NCBI GenBank assembly: GCA_038373865.1
Contig: JAXGGA010004672.1
Coordinates: forward strand, 21,663 to 85,662
Origin: Uloborus plumipes
Lineage: Eukaryota > Arthropoda > Arachnida > Araneae > Uloboridae
Direction: 5' to 3'
Length of the DNA: 64,000 nt
The position numbers and the translations under genes are program-made. Numbering within the stretch: position 1 is the first letter of the stretch; every line of letters begins with the position of its first letter. Positions 37,521 through 49,116 of the stretch are shown one piece after another. Under the pieces are notes generated by a model, which saw nothing but the letters and a program-made list of their open reading frames with translations, ran no database searches and was not told the DNA's origin.

Positions 37521-38072
37521 TAAATGGTAGAACAACGTTCTAATGATATGCGTGCTTTGAAACAAAAGTAACATTTTTTTTTTCACTCCGATTTTTGCTA
37601 GTTTCAGCAATAATCTTTTCAGCTATTTCCAAGCTCACTGCTATTTTGAAATTTTAAGTTGACTGATACATATGTGCTAACCAAATCTCTCATAAATTGT
37701 TAATCAAATTAAACTATTAATAATAGTTGTTGATATCTGTTCAGAAAAATTATTAATAACGGATCTGTGTAATCAGCTAACGGGTAATCTTATACTCCTG
37801 TTACGTTACTTACTGAAGTTCAGGGGAAAAAATTAATACCAGCTTGAGATTCTATAAAATGCTATGCTTTTTCCCCCCATGTTCAAGAGCAAAAAACATA
37901 GCTTACAGAAAGATGAGTGTAATTACTCAGTGAATTTAAGACATGTAAAAGTACATTCTTGTCTTAAATATTTCCCATGGTACAAATGCGTAATACCAAA
38001 TGAACTTAGATTACATAGTAATTTACAGAGCAGAAAATTAGCACCAGAGACCGTCCGCGGGTAAAAATGGTA

Positions 38073-38972
38073 CGCTGTAAAAAATGAACATTGTTTTTAC
38101 AGTATAATACAGCTAATTTTATGGTAATAAATTATAAAAATTGCAAATTTTACACTGATAAACTGTCAAATTGCTTATTTTGCAGTACTAAACTGTAAAA
38201 TTGCTAGCTTTACAGTAATAAACTAAAATTGCTTATTTTACAGTTTATTACAGTTTAAACTGGAACCTCTGCTGCCAGTATTATACTGATGTTTTTACAG
38301 TATAATGCAGCTAAATTTTACGGCAATAATTGTAAAATTTCTGTGTGTAAAATTGCTAGTTTTAGTTTATTAGTTTGCGTATTACAGTTTTGAGTTGGAA
38401 CCTCAGCTGCCAGTATTATACTGTAAAAACAATTCCCACTGGCGTTGGGGGAGCCCGGCGCAATGCCGGATCTTTGGGCTTTCTGGGGAGGGGGCAAGAC
38501 ACTTTTCGCCCCTTCACACAGAAGAAAAATTATAAAATCCTAAATGTTCAAATAAACACTTTTGTAAATAAAAGGAATTTAAAAACATTGCCAATATCTC
38601 TTTCCACAGAAAGACAAGTTTAACTACATTTTTGCACTTTTAATATGAACTTGGTTTTAGATGGTTATGCTCAGAAATAGGAAAATCTCAAACTTCTCCA
38701 ACGGAAAAAATTCCAAGTGGTACCTTTAAAAAATTCCAAATGGGAAATTTAAAAAATGACTTTTGACGATTTTGGTGATATTGCGTGAGTTTCCTAGGAA
38801 AAGCAGACCACACATTTGAAAACAGGTTTGAGGGGGGGGGGGGGGAAATGTGCTACAGACTGTTGAAGTAAATAAATTTTTCCGAGGGAACTGAGCCGGG
38901 CTTAAATATTCCAGCCAGAGCTCCCCCAGCCTCCCCGGTTCCTACGCCCCTGACAATTCCTTTTTTGCAGTG
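38073..38972. mobile_element. CACTGTAAAA-type MITE, split by a hAT insertion
   Basis: The left end is CGCTGTAAAAAATGAAC after TA (38071-38072) and the right end TTTTTTGCAGTG before TA (38973-38974). The interior repeats the theme TTTACAGTTTATTACTGTAAAATTGC. A hAT element (38437-38952) and its 8-bp duplication interrupt it; without them the MITE is about 376 bp. Relatives lie at 45625, 50283, 57485 and 59335. The TA target suggests a Tc1/mariner-like mover. Confidence 0.85.
38437..38952. mobile_element. hAT-type element nested in a CACTG MITE
   Basis: The 8-bp duplication ACAATTCC is exact at 38429-38436 and 38953-38960, and both copies belong to the host MITE. The left end CACTGGCGTTGGGGGAG and the complement of the right end, CAGGGGCGTAGGAACCGGGG, are imperfect inverted repeats. 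The 516-bp interior has a 14-base G run at 38832-38845 and no transposase. The nesting shows it arrived after the MITE. Confidence 0.9.
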
Positions 38973-38999
38973 TAGTTTATTGAAAGAATATAAATAATC

Positions 39000-41150
39000 G
39001 CGTATTAACTTTCAGAATGTAAAAGTATATGCTACTAATTTTATTTTTTTAAAAAATGTTCATGTGCAAAAAATCACCATAAGAAAATTATTGATGCCCG
39101 TAATTTTAAAGTAGCTCACGCAAAAGAATAATTCACGGCGTTCTTCTACTACAGCAGTTAATTATTTTAGCCGCTATTCTTAAGATAATGAATGGCCTAA
39201 TTAAGATCGCTAAAAATAAATCGGTCGGTGACATAAGCGACATTCCAGTGTAATTCACTGACGCAATTAACAGGCGAAATGTTAAAAGCAGTTATTTATT
39301 TGGATATTAATTGCTGGTATGGGAAGGTACAGTGCTACAATGTTTCGCCGCGTTATATTTCGTTTCGTATAATTGCAAAATAACATATTATTTGAGTCAT
39401 TTTTCATTTCAACACTCACAGCATTCAGAAAAACTTTTGCTCTTTTAGAGTTTTGGTAAAACTTTTGAGAAATAATGGTATTCTTAAAATACATAATGCA
39501 AAGAATATGAATATTAAATGTATATTAGTGTTAAGCATGCATTCAAAATATAATATTAAAAAATAAATAAATAAATAAATAAATAAAAACAGTGCACAAT
39601 ACATTTTTCACATTTCTTTTCCCTTAGAAATCGTATAAAATGTAACGCTCGTTAGAAATTACCTTATAACGGAAGATTGGTCCTAATATAGTCCTTATAT
39701 CCATAAATAAGATACAATAACTAGGTTTGCACAATATGGATTAAAACCCATGGTTTTGGAGTTGAACCCCTCCCCCACTCCACCCCTCCCCCGCCATTTC
39801 TTATACCTAAAAGTAAATTTTGAAAGAAGAAATTTTTGTTGTAATCAAGAATTGATTTAAAATTTTAAACAGTTCATGTTTTAAAAGCGCTTTCTGATTC
39901 TACCTTTTTTATTTCATTTTTTACACCCTTTTTTATAAGTACTTACAGTATTTTCCAAATTATGTACGCAAAAAGATTATGGAATCAACTGTCCGAAAAT
40001 TAGTTTTAAATTAAAAAACTATTTTTTGCTTTCGTATCAAGAACAAGTTGAGAGAAGGAGGAGTGAAAAAGTTGGAAAATTTAAATTCAACAGTAAAAAA
40101 AAAAAGAAAAAAAGCTTCGATGACAAACTACATGCTAATTCTTTACTAAAGATAGGTTGTGGAACAAGCAATGGGTTTTATCTTTAAAAAAACAAATACT
40201 ATAGCCATATGTGTTCAACACAATTTGAAGTACATAAGGTTGATCATTTGCATGAGACATTAGAGCGGTTTCATCAAAAAAAAAAAAGATGAAAAAGAAA
40301 AAATATTACATTACAAAGAAAAAAATCCATTTTGACCAATTTAAGGCCTTCTTGTTGATGTTACCTTGTTTTAACTTAACGACTCTAAATGATTGGAATA
40401 AAACTATCTAGTAAATTTTCATTCAAAATAATGAAAAAGTATTTTAACAATAAAAGATTAAAAAAATCCTCTAAATAATTTGAAAAATCACGAAAACAAT
40501 TTCCAAACTTGGAATGAAGTGATGAAGTTAGTCGAATGAAACTGAAAGCCAAGGCAAGCTTTTGCTTACTCTTTACAAAAACAAAAATCTGAAGAAGAAA
40601 AATCTAGTTTCATGAAGCAGTTTTAAAAAGTGTGACGAGACAAACATTTAATATAGATATGTTTTATCGCGAAGATATGCCACAGTATAACATTGTACTT
40701 GAAAAAAGCTATAAACAGGTAAAAGATGATTTATTTATTCTTTGAACTTTAAAGTAAACTTTAAGTTTTTTTATCAGCTTTATAAAATTCTGATTTTGTT
40801 GGGATGAAGTAACATTTATTACATACAATCTCTAAAGCTAAGATTTTCTTTCTTCTTTCAAAACTTCTGCAAAGTGAATTCAACGAGATTATGTTCAGTA
40901 CAATGGATTAATAGAAAACTGAGTAATTAATTAGATGAAAGATTAACGATTGTTTAAACATTGTCTTAAAAAAGAAAACCTCTATATTCACTACAACGAT
41001 CGAATAAGCACTTGGAAATGCCACCAAATTCCACACGAAAATCACGGCGGTTTACCAAACAAAAATAGATTTCGTGTCAGATCTCAAAAGATAATTATAA
41101 TTTCTACAATTTCATCCTAGGAGTTCTTAGTTGTAAGGAAAGGACAATTT
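39000..41150. other. AT-rich stretch with (AAAT)n
   Basis: It contains an AAAT tract at 39561-39587 and A runs near 40097 and 40278. The small ORFs are chance. Nothing else is supported. Confidence 0.5.
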
Positions 41151-41615
41151 ATCTTATCTCTCTGATAAGTTATCAAACTACCCCTCGCAGAACTCGTTTC
41201 TAGATAAGAATCGGAAGTGATTTGCATACATTTGAATGAGGATTATGAAGGCTATATCAGATTGCGCACTATGCTGACTTTGTGCTGTTTGTTTACAATA
41301 TTGTGAGTGTTGGAGAAAGCACTCGTACAGTATATTTAGCGACAGCTGGGTGGTGTACTCTGGTATTATGCTTGTATAAACGTCACAAATCGTATGATAT
41401 ATTATGTATGTATCATTAACATTTATCGGTCTAGTACTAGATGGAAAAGACATCAGACATCTATGTATTTTTTTTCAAATTGAAGCTTTTGATTTATAGC
41501 TGATTCCAGGAAAATAGACTGTCGCGTAAGACCACCCGCTCGTCAGACCACCTTGATTGTAGACGCTCTTTTTGTGAAGCATACTAATGCCAAAAGAATT
41601 CAAGAGTGCCAGTCT

Positions 41616-41818
41616 AATCATAGAGTCCCAAACCGAGCCAAAATTTTGATTTTTCAACGGTACCATTCTTTGTTTGATTGCTGGCAAGATTTTTGCTTTA
41701 ATGACAAGAAGTTTAATCCAATCATAGAGCCCAAACCTAGCCAAAATTTTGAGTTTTCAACAGTACCAATCTTTGTTTGATTGCTGGCAAGATTTTTGCT
41801 TTAGTGACAAGAAAGATA
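41616..41818. repeat. Two-copy tandem duplication, about 104 bp
   Basis: The segment from 'aatcatagagtcccaaacc' (41616) to 'gctttaatgacaagaa' is repeated from 41720 to about 41812 with few changes ('gctttagtgacaagaa'). The copies lie in different reading frames of the ORFs that cross them, so this is a non-coding local duplication. Confidence 0.8.
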
Positions 41819-41884
41819 TACAGGCACGTGAATCAAATGTATGACAAATTTGCTACTGACACTGGTTGCACACATGTTCTTGTT

Positions 41885-42233
41885 GAGTGGTGCCCAACCT
41901 TTTTCTGCCCCAGGGCTGCACCTCATATTAAAATCATTCTCACTGGCCAGAATGCATATAAAAGTTCAAAATATTTTACTATTTTCCATTAGATAATATG
42001 GCAAAATGCGGAAGAGGAAAGATGATTACAAACCAGTAATTTTTGCTATGATTACTTGATGCTTACTTTAATAAATGTACGTTTTTCAGGAGCCAATTTC
42101 TGAACATTTGGCTCCAAATTTGTGACGTCACTTCTGTTGCTTTTCAATTTGTAACATTGAGAAACACAACGGGCCACACGGATCACCTTCGTCGGCCGGA
42201 TGTGGCCCGCGGGCCGTCGGTTGGGAGCCACTG
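41885..42233. mobile_element. hAT-type MITE with worn 8-bp target duplication
   Basis: The left end (G)AGTGGTGCCCAACCTTTTT and the complement of the right end CAGTGGCTCCCAACCGACGG are inverted repeats. Flanks TTCTTGTT (41877-41884) and CTCTTGCT (42234-42241) match at six of eight positions, differing by two transitions. The right subterminal part is GC-rich ('cggccggatgtggcccgcgg'). The 349-bp interior does not code. Confidence 0.75.
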
Positions 42234-42780
42234 CTCTTGCTTATGGCAAAACGGTTCACCACAGTTGATATCATTTCTGGGAACTTTTTGTAATGATGTG
42301 CCAAAAATATTCTATTAGGCTCACAACTTTTTGAGCTGTTTTGATGCGCATTTCATCCTTAAGATAACAAAATAAAGAGAGAAGTCCAATGGTGACAAAT
42401 AACTTTGTCTCTTGGCTGCTAATTCATACCACCGCATCAGTTTTTCAAACAGCTCATTTCACAGCATATTTCACTATTTTTTTTTTAAGTGAGTTTTTAA
42501 AATTGTTGCATGTTGTTCGTTTAGGCTGTTGACTGATCTTATATGATTTAGTTTCGCAATATTTTGAAATAACAACAAATAACATGTGGTTGTTGTACGA
42601 AAAAAAAAAACTCATTTCAAAACGGCAGTTCGTTTATGGGATACCTCTCAGATATTAGAAATTCACTAACTCGGTCTTGAGTCAACACTGCTTACAATAG
42701 TTGAACCTTGGCCACCATGTCCAACCTTAGATTAGTTTCTTATCCACGTTATTCTCTTTTATCCTCAGAGGCAACTAGAG

Positions 42781-44309
42781 CAGGGGTCTCCAACCTTTTT
42801 TACTCGGGGGCCAAATTGAAAATTTTTGGAAGCGAGGCGGGCCAAAGGTTCAAAAATAGTTCAGTTCAGATGTTTTTTTTTTTTTTTTGTAACATTACGG
42901 AAACTCGTAAAATTTAGAGAGCAGTTCAGAAAACTGAAATAAAAGTCATTTTTTCCCACAAAATGTATTTTGCTCTCCAAAAGGAGTTTAAAAAAAAAGC
43001 CAAACGAGACTAAAAACTAAATCCTTGCAATGTACTATAATTTTATTAAATGAATTTTATGTATTAATGATGATAAGAAACTTAACAATAAATGAGGACA
43101 GAGCAAGCGCAACGCTTTAGGACAATTGGCCGTCAGTAAAAGGTTTACCAGCTTTAGCCAGAATATGGCTGACTTTGAAACTGGCTTTTACAGCAGATTC
43201 ATTTTGGTGAGATTGCTTCGTAAAGATTTGTCTCTAAGTTGAAAGCGATTTTTTTAACAAAGCAATTTTATCTTCGCGTAGTTTGCCTGTTAAATTGCGA
43301 AATTTGCTCTTGTGTTTTGTTTCATAATGTCTCCGAACATTAAATTCTTTCAGAACAGCGACAGTCTCGTTGCATATAAGACACAATGCTTTATTACTGT
43401 TATCGATCATAAAATTGTTTGTAATTGTAATAAGTTTGTAATTGTTGTCGATATTGTTTGTAAGATGTAGCATGTTTAGTTTGTAATAAATGTCCCTGGG
43501 GTCCTAAAACCGATAAACCGTCCAACGGTAGGTGCGGGGGACCTCAGGGTGTCAAATGTCAAATATCGATCATAAAATATTCGCTTGTCCACTGTGCATT
43601 AAAAGCGCGGCACTCAAAATAAACTTTTCGTTTTTTAAAAGAAGCCATTGTAATGATAAATAGAACTGTAAAAATGAAAGACACTGTCCACGATCGCTAT
43701 GCACTTCTTGAATCGTGAGAGCGTGAGACTAAAAAAATATCAATATACTTTTGGGTTTGCAAGTAAAACAGTAAGAAAATAGTCAAACTGCTTCCTGAAA
43801 TTAGCAAAAAACAGCCAATATGTTCGAAAACAGTCCTCTCTAGTAAGGGAATCTTTTATGGGGCTGGGAATTCAAGTCCCCATGTCGTTAAGCTAAATAA
43901 AAAGTTACACGAACATTACAAAAAAAAATTGAAAATGAAAAACGAAGAGAGAAATATGCAGTATTTGATGTTCAGATTAAAGCCCTAATTGTAAAAGACT
44001 TTCGATTACAATTACCAAACTGTTTTACAAAATTCAGAATCTCGCAACAAAGAGAGATGGGTATTACCGTCGAAAGAAGTAAAAAAAATTAAAAAGCTTT
44101 GCATTAAAGTTTGAATAGATTTTTATTTATTATTTGACGTATTCATATGAGATCGTCACTGCAATGATTAATTTAATGAAAAAAAATATTAAAAAAAAAA
44201 AAAAAAAGGAGGGGGGATTGAAAACAACAGATTTTTTCCGCGGGACGGAAAAAAAAAAATCTGCTCACGGGCCGGATCCGGCCCGTGGGCCGTAGGTTGG
44301 AGAGCCCTG
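42781..44309. mobile_element. hAT element, internally deleted, 8-bp target duplication
   Basis: The exact duplication AACTAGAG occurs at 42773-42780 and 44310-44317. Ends are CAGGGGTCTCCAACC on the left and, as complement of the right end, CAGGGCTCTCCAACC. Subterminal text 'gggccggatccggcccgtgg' near the right is typical of this hAT group. At 1529 bp it is shorter than an autonomous element. It retains a transposase N-terminal zinc finger on the minus strand (43234-43473). Confidence 0.92.
43234..43473 (-). pseudogene. hAT transposase N-terminal zinc-finger fragment
   Basis: The 79-codon frame contains CLICNETVAVLKEFNVRRHY followed by ETKH, a C-x2-C-x14-H-x4-H finger. This matches the BED-like/Spin-doc-like finger at the N-terminus of hAT transposases related to GTF2IRD2 and ZBED proteins, including the following 'LREDKIALLKKSL' segment. 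The catalytic hAT region and dimerisation domain are absent, so this is the leftover of an internally deleted element. It lies wholly within the element bounded by the AACTAGAG duplications. Confidence 0.75.
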
Positions 44310-44379
44310 AACTAGAGGGCTTTTTGGGTTAGCTAATTTGCACCTAAGAAACCTTGCTCTCAAGCCTAAGTTGAATATA

Positions 44380-44802
44380 CAGGGTGTCCACTCCAATCGT
44401 GGACCAATAGCTAATTTCTAAACCGTTAGAGATAAGCATATAGTTTATTTAGGAAAAAATCTCCAAATTACGAAAGGAATTTTGGGTCTATTCAATGTTT
44501 TTCAAAAAATCAAATTTTGAAAGAGTTACGAAATTTAAATTTTTATACCAGCCCCCCAGTCCTATCAATCATATTTAGTAAAACATTCCTGACACTGTAA
44601 CGTTTAAAACTAAAAAAAATCACTCTTCTACCACAAAAATTGACCGAGTTAAAACGTTTTGAAAAATCAAGATTTTGCATTGTTTCATGACGCCATCGAG
44701 GGAGCGCTAGGAGCTGATAGGATATCTCTCACGGTATCCTATTAGCTTATCTCTAACGGTTTAGAAATTAGCTATTGGTCCACGATTGGAGTGGACACCC
44801 TG
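44380..44802. mobile_element. Second fold-back copy, right arm truncated
   Basis: Its left arm follows the element at 34506 closely for nearly 300 bp from CAGGGTGTCCACTCCAATCG. The right arm retains only about the last 65-70 bp, ending GGACACCCTG. The junction (about 44678-44735) has unrelated text 'gggagcgctaggagctgata'. TATA flanks both ends, and the right flank merges into a TA tract (44803-44819). It lies 62 bp beyond the hAT element's target duplication. Confidence 0.9.
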
Positions 44803-45395
44803 TATATATATATATATATGGAATAAGTGTTTCGAGAACGATGTAGGATAGGTATTTTAGTGTTTACCACTGGCAGCAGTTTGGATCACTTCACGATCAG
44901 TTGATTATTCTGGCATAAAGGAATGAATATAATACTAACCAGGTAAATACACTCTAGTATCAAAAAACACATATTTTCTTATTTGCAATTTTTTTATTCG
45001 TTTTCAATAATGCGAGACTAATTCATTTCATGAGGCCGAAATCGGTTCCACAGAGGTTAAAACTGTAACATTTTCCCGAAAGGATATTTATCGTAGAGCT
45101 CCCTCCTCCCCTCCTCAGTGAAATATTCTGTTTGCGTCACTGCTCTATTCCATTTTAGTGATTTCGAGCAAATACGTCGAAAAGCCCGCGCAGTCTGAAA
45201 AGCCTGTTGCATGTTAATACCTCTATCAAAAGCCGAAATACTGTGACATCCATCTTTGCTGTTTTATGAATGCTGGAACGAACAGGAAATTATTCGATTA
45301 GAAGAGCTTAACTAAGATCTGCTGATCAAGCCCAAGCATTCCAAACTTAGAGGAGTGGAGAGAAGTTAAATGGTCGTTTATAAATTTGTACGTGA

Positions 45396-45570
45396 CCCCC
45401 CCCCCCCCTTTTTCCCACCGCGATTCATTCCGAGTGAAACCGTGATGCGCGAGGTGGCGGTAATTACGGGGAAATTCCGTGCCACCACGTCTTGGGTCCA
45501 TAACGGTTGACCCTAGGCCGAGGAATATGGGAGGGGATTTGGCGAACAATGTTTCTGAAAGAGCTGCCTT
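45396..45570. promoter_or_regulatory. Island with poly(C) and TAATTACGG
   Basis: The island begins with 13 C (45396-45408) and contains GCGGTAATTACGGGG near 45458, the same extended homeodomain core as in the island near 17500. The surrounding 150 bp are GC-richer than their setting. Its role is inferred. Confidence 0.3.
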
Positions 45571-45624
45571 TCCAGTGGATCATATTTTACTGGACACGTA
45601 TTTGTGTACAAAATAACATATGTA

Positions 45625-46026
45625 CACTGCAAAAAACGAACCGTTGTTTTTACAGTAGAATACTGGCAGCCGAGGTTCCAATTTAAAACTGTAAAATGCA
45701 CAGTAATAAACTGTAAAGCTAGCAATTTTGCAGTTTCTTACTGTCAAGTTAGAAATTTTACAGTTTATTGCCGTAAAATTCAGCTGTATTATACTGTAAA
45801 AACAACAGTATAATACTGGCAGCAGAGGTTTAAACTGTAAAATGCACGGTAATAAACTGTAAAATTAGCAATTTTGTAGTTTATCGCTATAAAATCGCCA
45901 ATTTTACATTTAGTACTGTAAAGTTAGCAATTTTACAATTTATTAGTGTAAAATTAGAAATTTTTACAGTTTATTACCATAAAATTAGCTGTATTATACT
46001 GTAAAAATAGCATTCATTTTTTAGTG
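45625..46026. mobile_element. CACTGTAAAA-type MITE, internally duplicated
   Basis: Ends are CACTGCAAAAAACGAACC on the left and the complement CACTAAAAAATGAATG on the right, with TA on both sides. A unit beginning 'acagta(g/t)aatactggcagc' and ending 'agcaatttt' occurs twice in tandem inside (from about 45652 and 45806). It is non-coding. Confidence 0.85.
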
Positions 46027-48060
46027 TACAAGTGGCTATAGTGGTACAAGTGACTCTTGGCTATATGGTCCTCCGTACTGTCCGCCTAGTAAAAATGAAG
46101 AATTTTAGAACCGTAATTTATTTTAATCTCGTCGTGGGTGGTGGAGAAGAAAATGTTTTCATGTAGATTAGTAAGGAAGCACGGCAGAAAAGCAAAGAAA
46201 GACTGAGAAACAACCAGAAAAGAAAATAAGAAAAAATAATTCTTCAGATTGCTTGCAAAAGAACATTATGTAGATTCAAAGGGGTAAAAGGCAAAAGCAT
46301 GATTTAGCCTAATCTAGGACTTTCTTTCCAGGTACATTCAGTCGTAACTTTTCCCATTTGTGAAGTTTGCTAATGAACAGAAGTGCTTTTGCAATAATTG
46401 TTTAACTAAAAATACGCTTTTAATTATATAGGTGAAGGTGTATAATAAGTGGGACTTTGTCCTATACGGCTGTTTTGTCATCCAGCCTACCATTCCGTTA
46501 CATAAGGCTGGATAGTCAAGACATAGCTTATTTTAGTGTGCCTAAATACTTGCCTAGCGAGTGAAATTTCACATAAAATGTAAAATAAGTACCGACGCTG
46601 AAATCCTACGTAAATTAAATTCTGATTTGGCCTATTAAAATCTCGAAGTTTTGAATAGCTCTTATTTGTTATTTTTACTGTTTACCACCATTTGAAATTA
46701 CTTCTGAGATCATTATTTTTAAATGGGTAGGTCTTATTCATCGTTTGTTCTAGTTTTAAGTTTGCAAAAAAGTTTCTTAGTTTATTCCTTCTAAAAGTAA
46801 AAGTCTTATTCGCACTTTGGTTGTTTTGCTTCAGTTTCAAAAATTCTTTAGCAGATTATTTGGAAGAATGATGTAAAAGTACGTAAGTTACTATATTGCA
46901 ATAATTTTCGTTCTAAAGTCTTTCAATTTTGAAACTTCTCTTTTTATTCCAACTATTTGCAGTTAAAATCTTCCTTCATTAACTTTCTTGTGTCACACAT
47001 TAAAACCCTCAACTTGAATAAAAAATTAATCTAGTTCCATTAAACAGCCAACTAACAGGAAAATTCGATATGTCACTATTCTTACAAACCCATTTAAATT
47101 CTATGCCTAAAAACATAAATGTTTATTGTTAGATCATAATCATTTTTTCAAAATTAAAAGTTCATTTAATTTTTAAATTTTTTAACGAAATCACAAAAGA
47201 GCACCAATTAACTACATGCCGTTCGGAACCGAGGTACCGATAACGTAAAGTCTGGATAGTTGGACAACTGACAAAAAGGTTTTCAAAGTTTTTTACTTTA
47301 CTTCATTTTTTTCCGGACTTCTATATTTAGTATACATAAAAAAATTTAAAACATTACTCACGGCACAGTTCATTTTTTTAAAAAAAGTTCAAAGATGCAG
47401 ACAAGAAAACGCGTAGTTTGGACTGATCTGATAAATTGCACATTTTGTTAATCAGCATCCAGACTCCGACTGTGATGGGGAAAAAACTATGTAAAAGGTG
47501 AAGTAAATATTTAAAAAAAAAATGTTTTATAAGGAGTTTGTTTTGTATGCCAGATCGGCCCTGATGTTCATAACTAGGCATAGATAATTTTGGCATTGGT
47601 ACGCTACTAAATTGAGGGTTTATTGCCCCATCCAACAAGTACTTTTCATTTTAAATATTAGTCGAACGTTGGAAATGGATACTTTCCTTGAAATCTTTTC
47701 GTCTTGCACAAAAATGATGGAATCTGTAACTTCCAATTTTTAATTGTACATATCTCCCTCTTCCACAAGAAAAATTACTCTATTTCTTCTCTGCTCCCAA
47801 AAGCCGAAACTGAACAAAAAAAAAAAAAAGAAAGAAAGGAATCCTTCCTTGCTCCCTCTCATTCTCCAAAACATTCTCTCCGAGATAAAAACAAAAGCGA
47901 ACCCCCTTCGATCCACCCTTGCCCCCAGCAGAACCCGGAACTGCAGACCTGAATCGACAATTATTTTCAGGGGGCCGAATGGCAACAAGAAGATCAAGCT
48001 AACTGGTGTAAATAAGAAATATCGAAGGGAAAAGTTAACAACAAGTAAATAACAGAAACG
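46027..48060. other. AT-rich stretch, nothing firm
   Basis: It contains a short hairpin with a perfect 9-bp stem, ATCCAGCCT/AGGCTGGAT, at about 46481-46514. ORFs across 47740-48069 on both strands reflect A/G-rich composition. No gene is supported. Confidence 0.45.
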
Positions 48061-48079
48061 AAATATCAATCAACTACTA

Positions 48080-48370
48080 CGGAGGCTAGACAAGGGTACA
48101 AAAGGAGGGTCGACAGACAGGGGGAGGGTAATCAAGCGAACAAAGCACTTTTAAGCGCTCGTGGGGGGAAGATAAAGTGAGGCAGAAAGCCTGCTGCTCT
48201 TTTTTCCTAATGAAAGATTCGGAACTCGGGGCAATAAGAAGTTCCGGGTGGACCATTTCTGTATCAGATGGCAAAGATTTACTTTTATTGAAGTGATTGC
48301 TTACTTAATATTCATGACCTTGGGAAGCCTTCACGGTCAAGGTATTTTGTGGTTGGGATTGGCAGCGATA
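48080..48370. promoter_or_regulatory. Island with inverted nuclear-receptor half-sites
   Basis: Within balanced-composition sequence, ATGACCTTGG (about 48314-48323) and GGTCAAGGTAT (about 48336-48346) form an inverted pair of TCAAGG-type half-sites, as bound by FTZ-F1/ERR-class receptors. Upstream lies 'cagatggcaaagattt'. It looks like a conserved non-coding element, judged by motif content only. Confidence 0.3.
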
Positions 48371-48589
48371 TTGGAGAGTGAAATTTATCTTCCCTTCAGA
48401 TAAACTCTATTTATAGCTTCAAAATTCTAGCACCGTACAAAAATTTTGTAGTGTGCTACATCAAAAGATGGTGCTCATTTGCTAAATGTAACGGATGGTG
48501 CATATTTGACTATATTTTGGAGCAACATCCACAAATTTTGGTACGTACTGTCGCATGTTATAATAAAATATAGTGAAATTATATATATA

Positions 48590-48975
48590 TCGCTGCTTGA
48601 AATGAACAACGGCATATCTGCAAAACACGACTTTTCAGGAGAGCGTTTCAAAGTTTTTGCAGTAAAACGGCATTTTGAAGTAAAATGGTATTAAGGGTAC
48701 TTATGTCGAATCAACTTACATAGACATAGATGATAGACACTCCAAGCACTTATTCAGAACTGACACAATGGCGGCTGTGTCGTTGTTTACTGGGAAAAGC
48801 GCGCCAAAATAAAAACTATGCACAACGATATTAACGATTGCTGCGTGATATTTTGAAACTAGAGATATGCCGATAATACCACAAGAAAGAGTAAAAAAAA
48901 AAAAAAAAACAGAATTTTTTGATGTAATAAAAAAAATCGATTTTTGCAGATGCCGTTGTTCATTTCAAGCAGCGA
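48590..48975. mobile_element. TIR MITE (TCGCTGCTTG ends), TA target site
   Basis: The left end TCGCTGCTTGAAATGAACAA is matched by its reverse complement at the right end, and pairing runs about 38 bp to 'gcagat'. TA lies on each side (48588-48589, 48976-48977). The 386-bp interior contains 'acacaatggcggctgtgtcg' and an A run, with no transposase. The first six terminal bases match the MITE at 28068. Confidence 0.85.
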
Positions 48976-49116
48976 TATGTACTGTCCTTTGCAATCTGCG
49001 AATTGGCAACTTATTTTGGGACAACGTGATGTTTTTTTAAACATTGTACAATGGTTATTTGTTCAACTTTTAGTAAATAATATAAAGGTATTTTTAAATA
49101 TTTTAAGAGTTTGACG

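Noticed and set aside
43860..43895. tRNA T-arm-like GGGAATTCAAGTCCC
   Set aside because: No acceptor, anticodon or A-box can be fitted, and it lies within the hAT element.
47225..47275. Phrase 'gtaaagtctggatagttgga' resembling the ends of the palindromic MITE
   Set aside because: Only one end with many changes; no partner or TA pair found.
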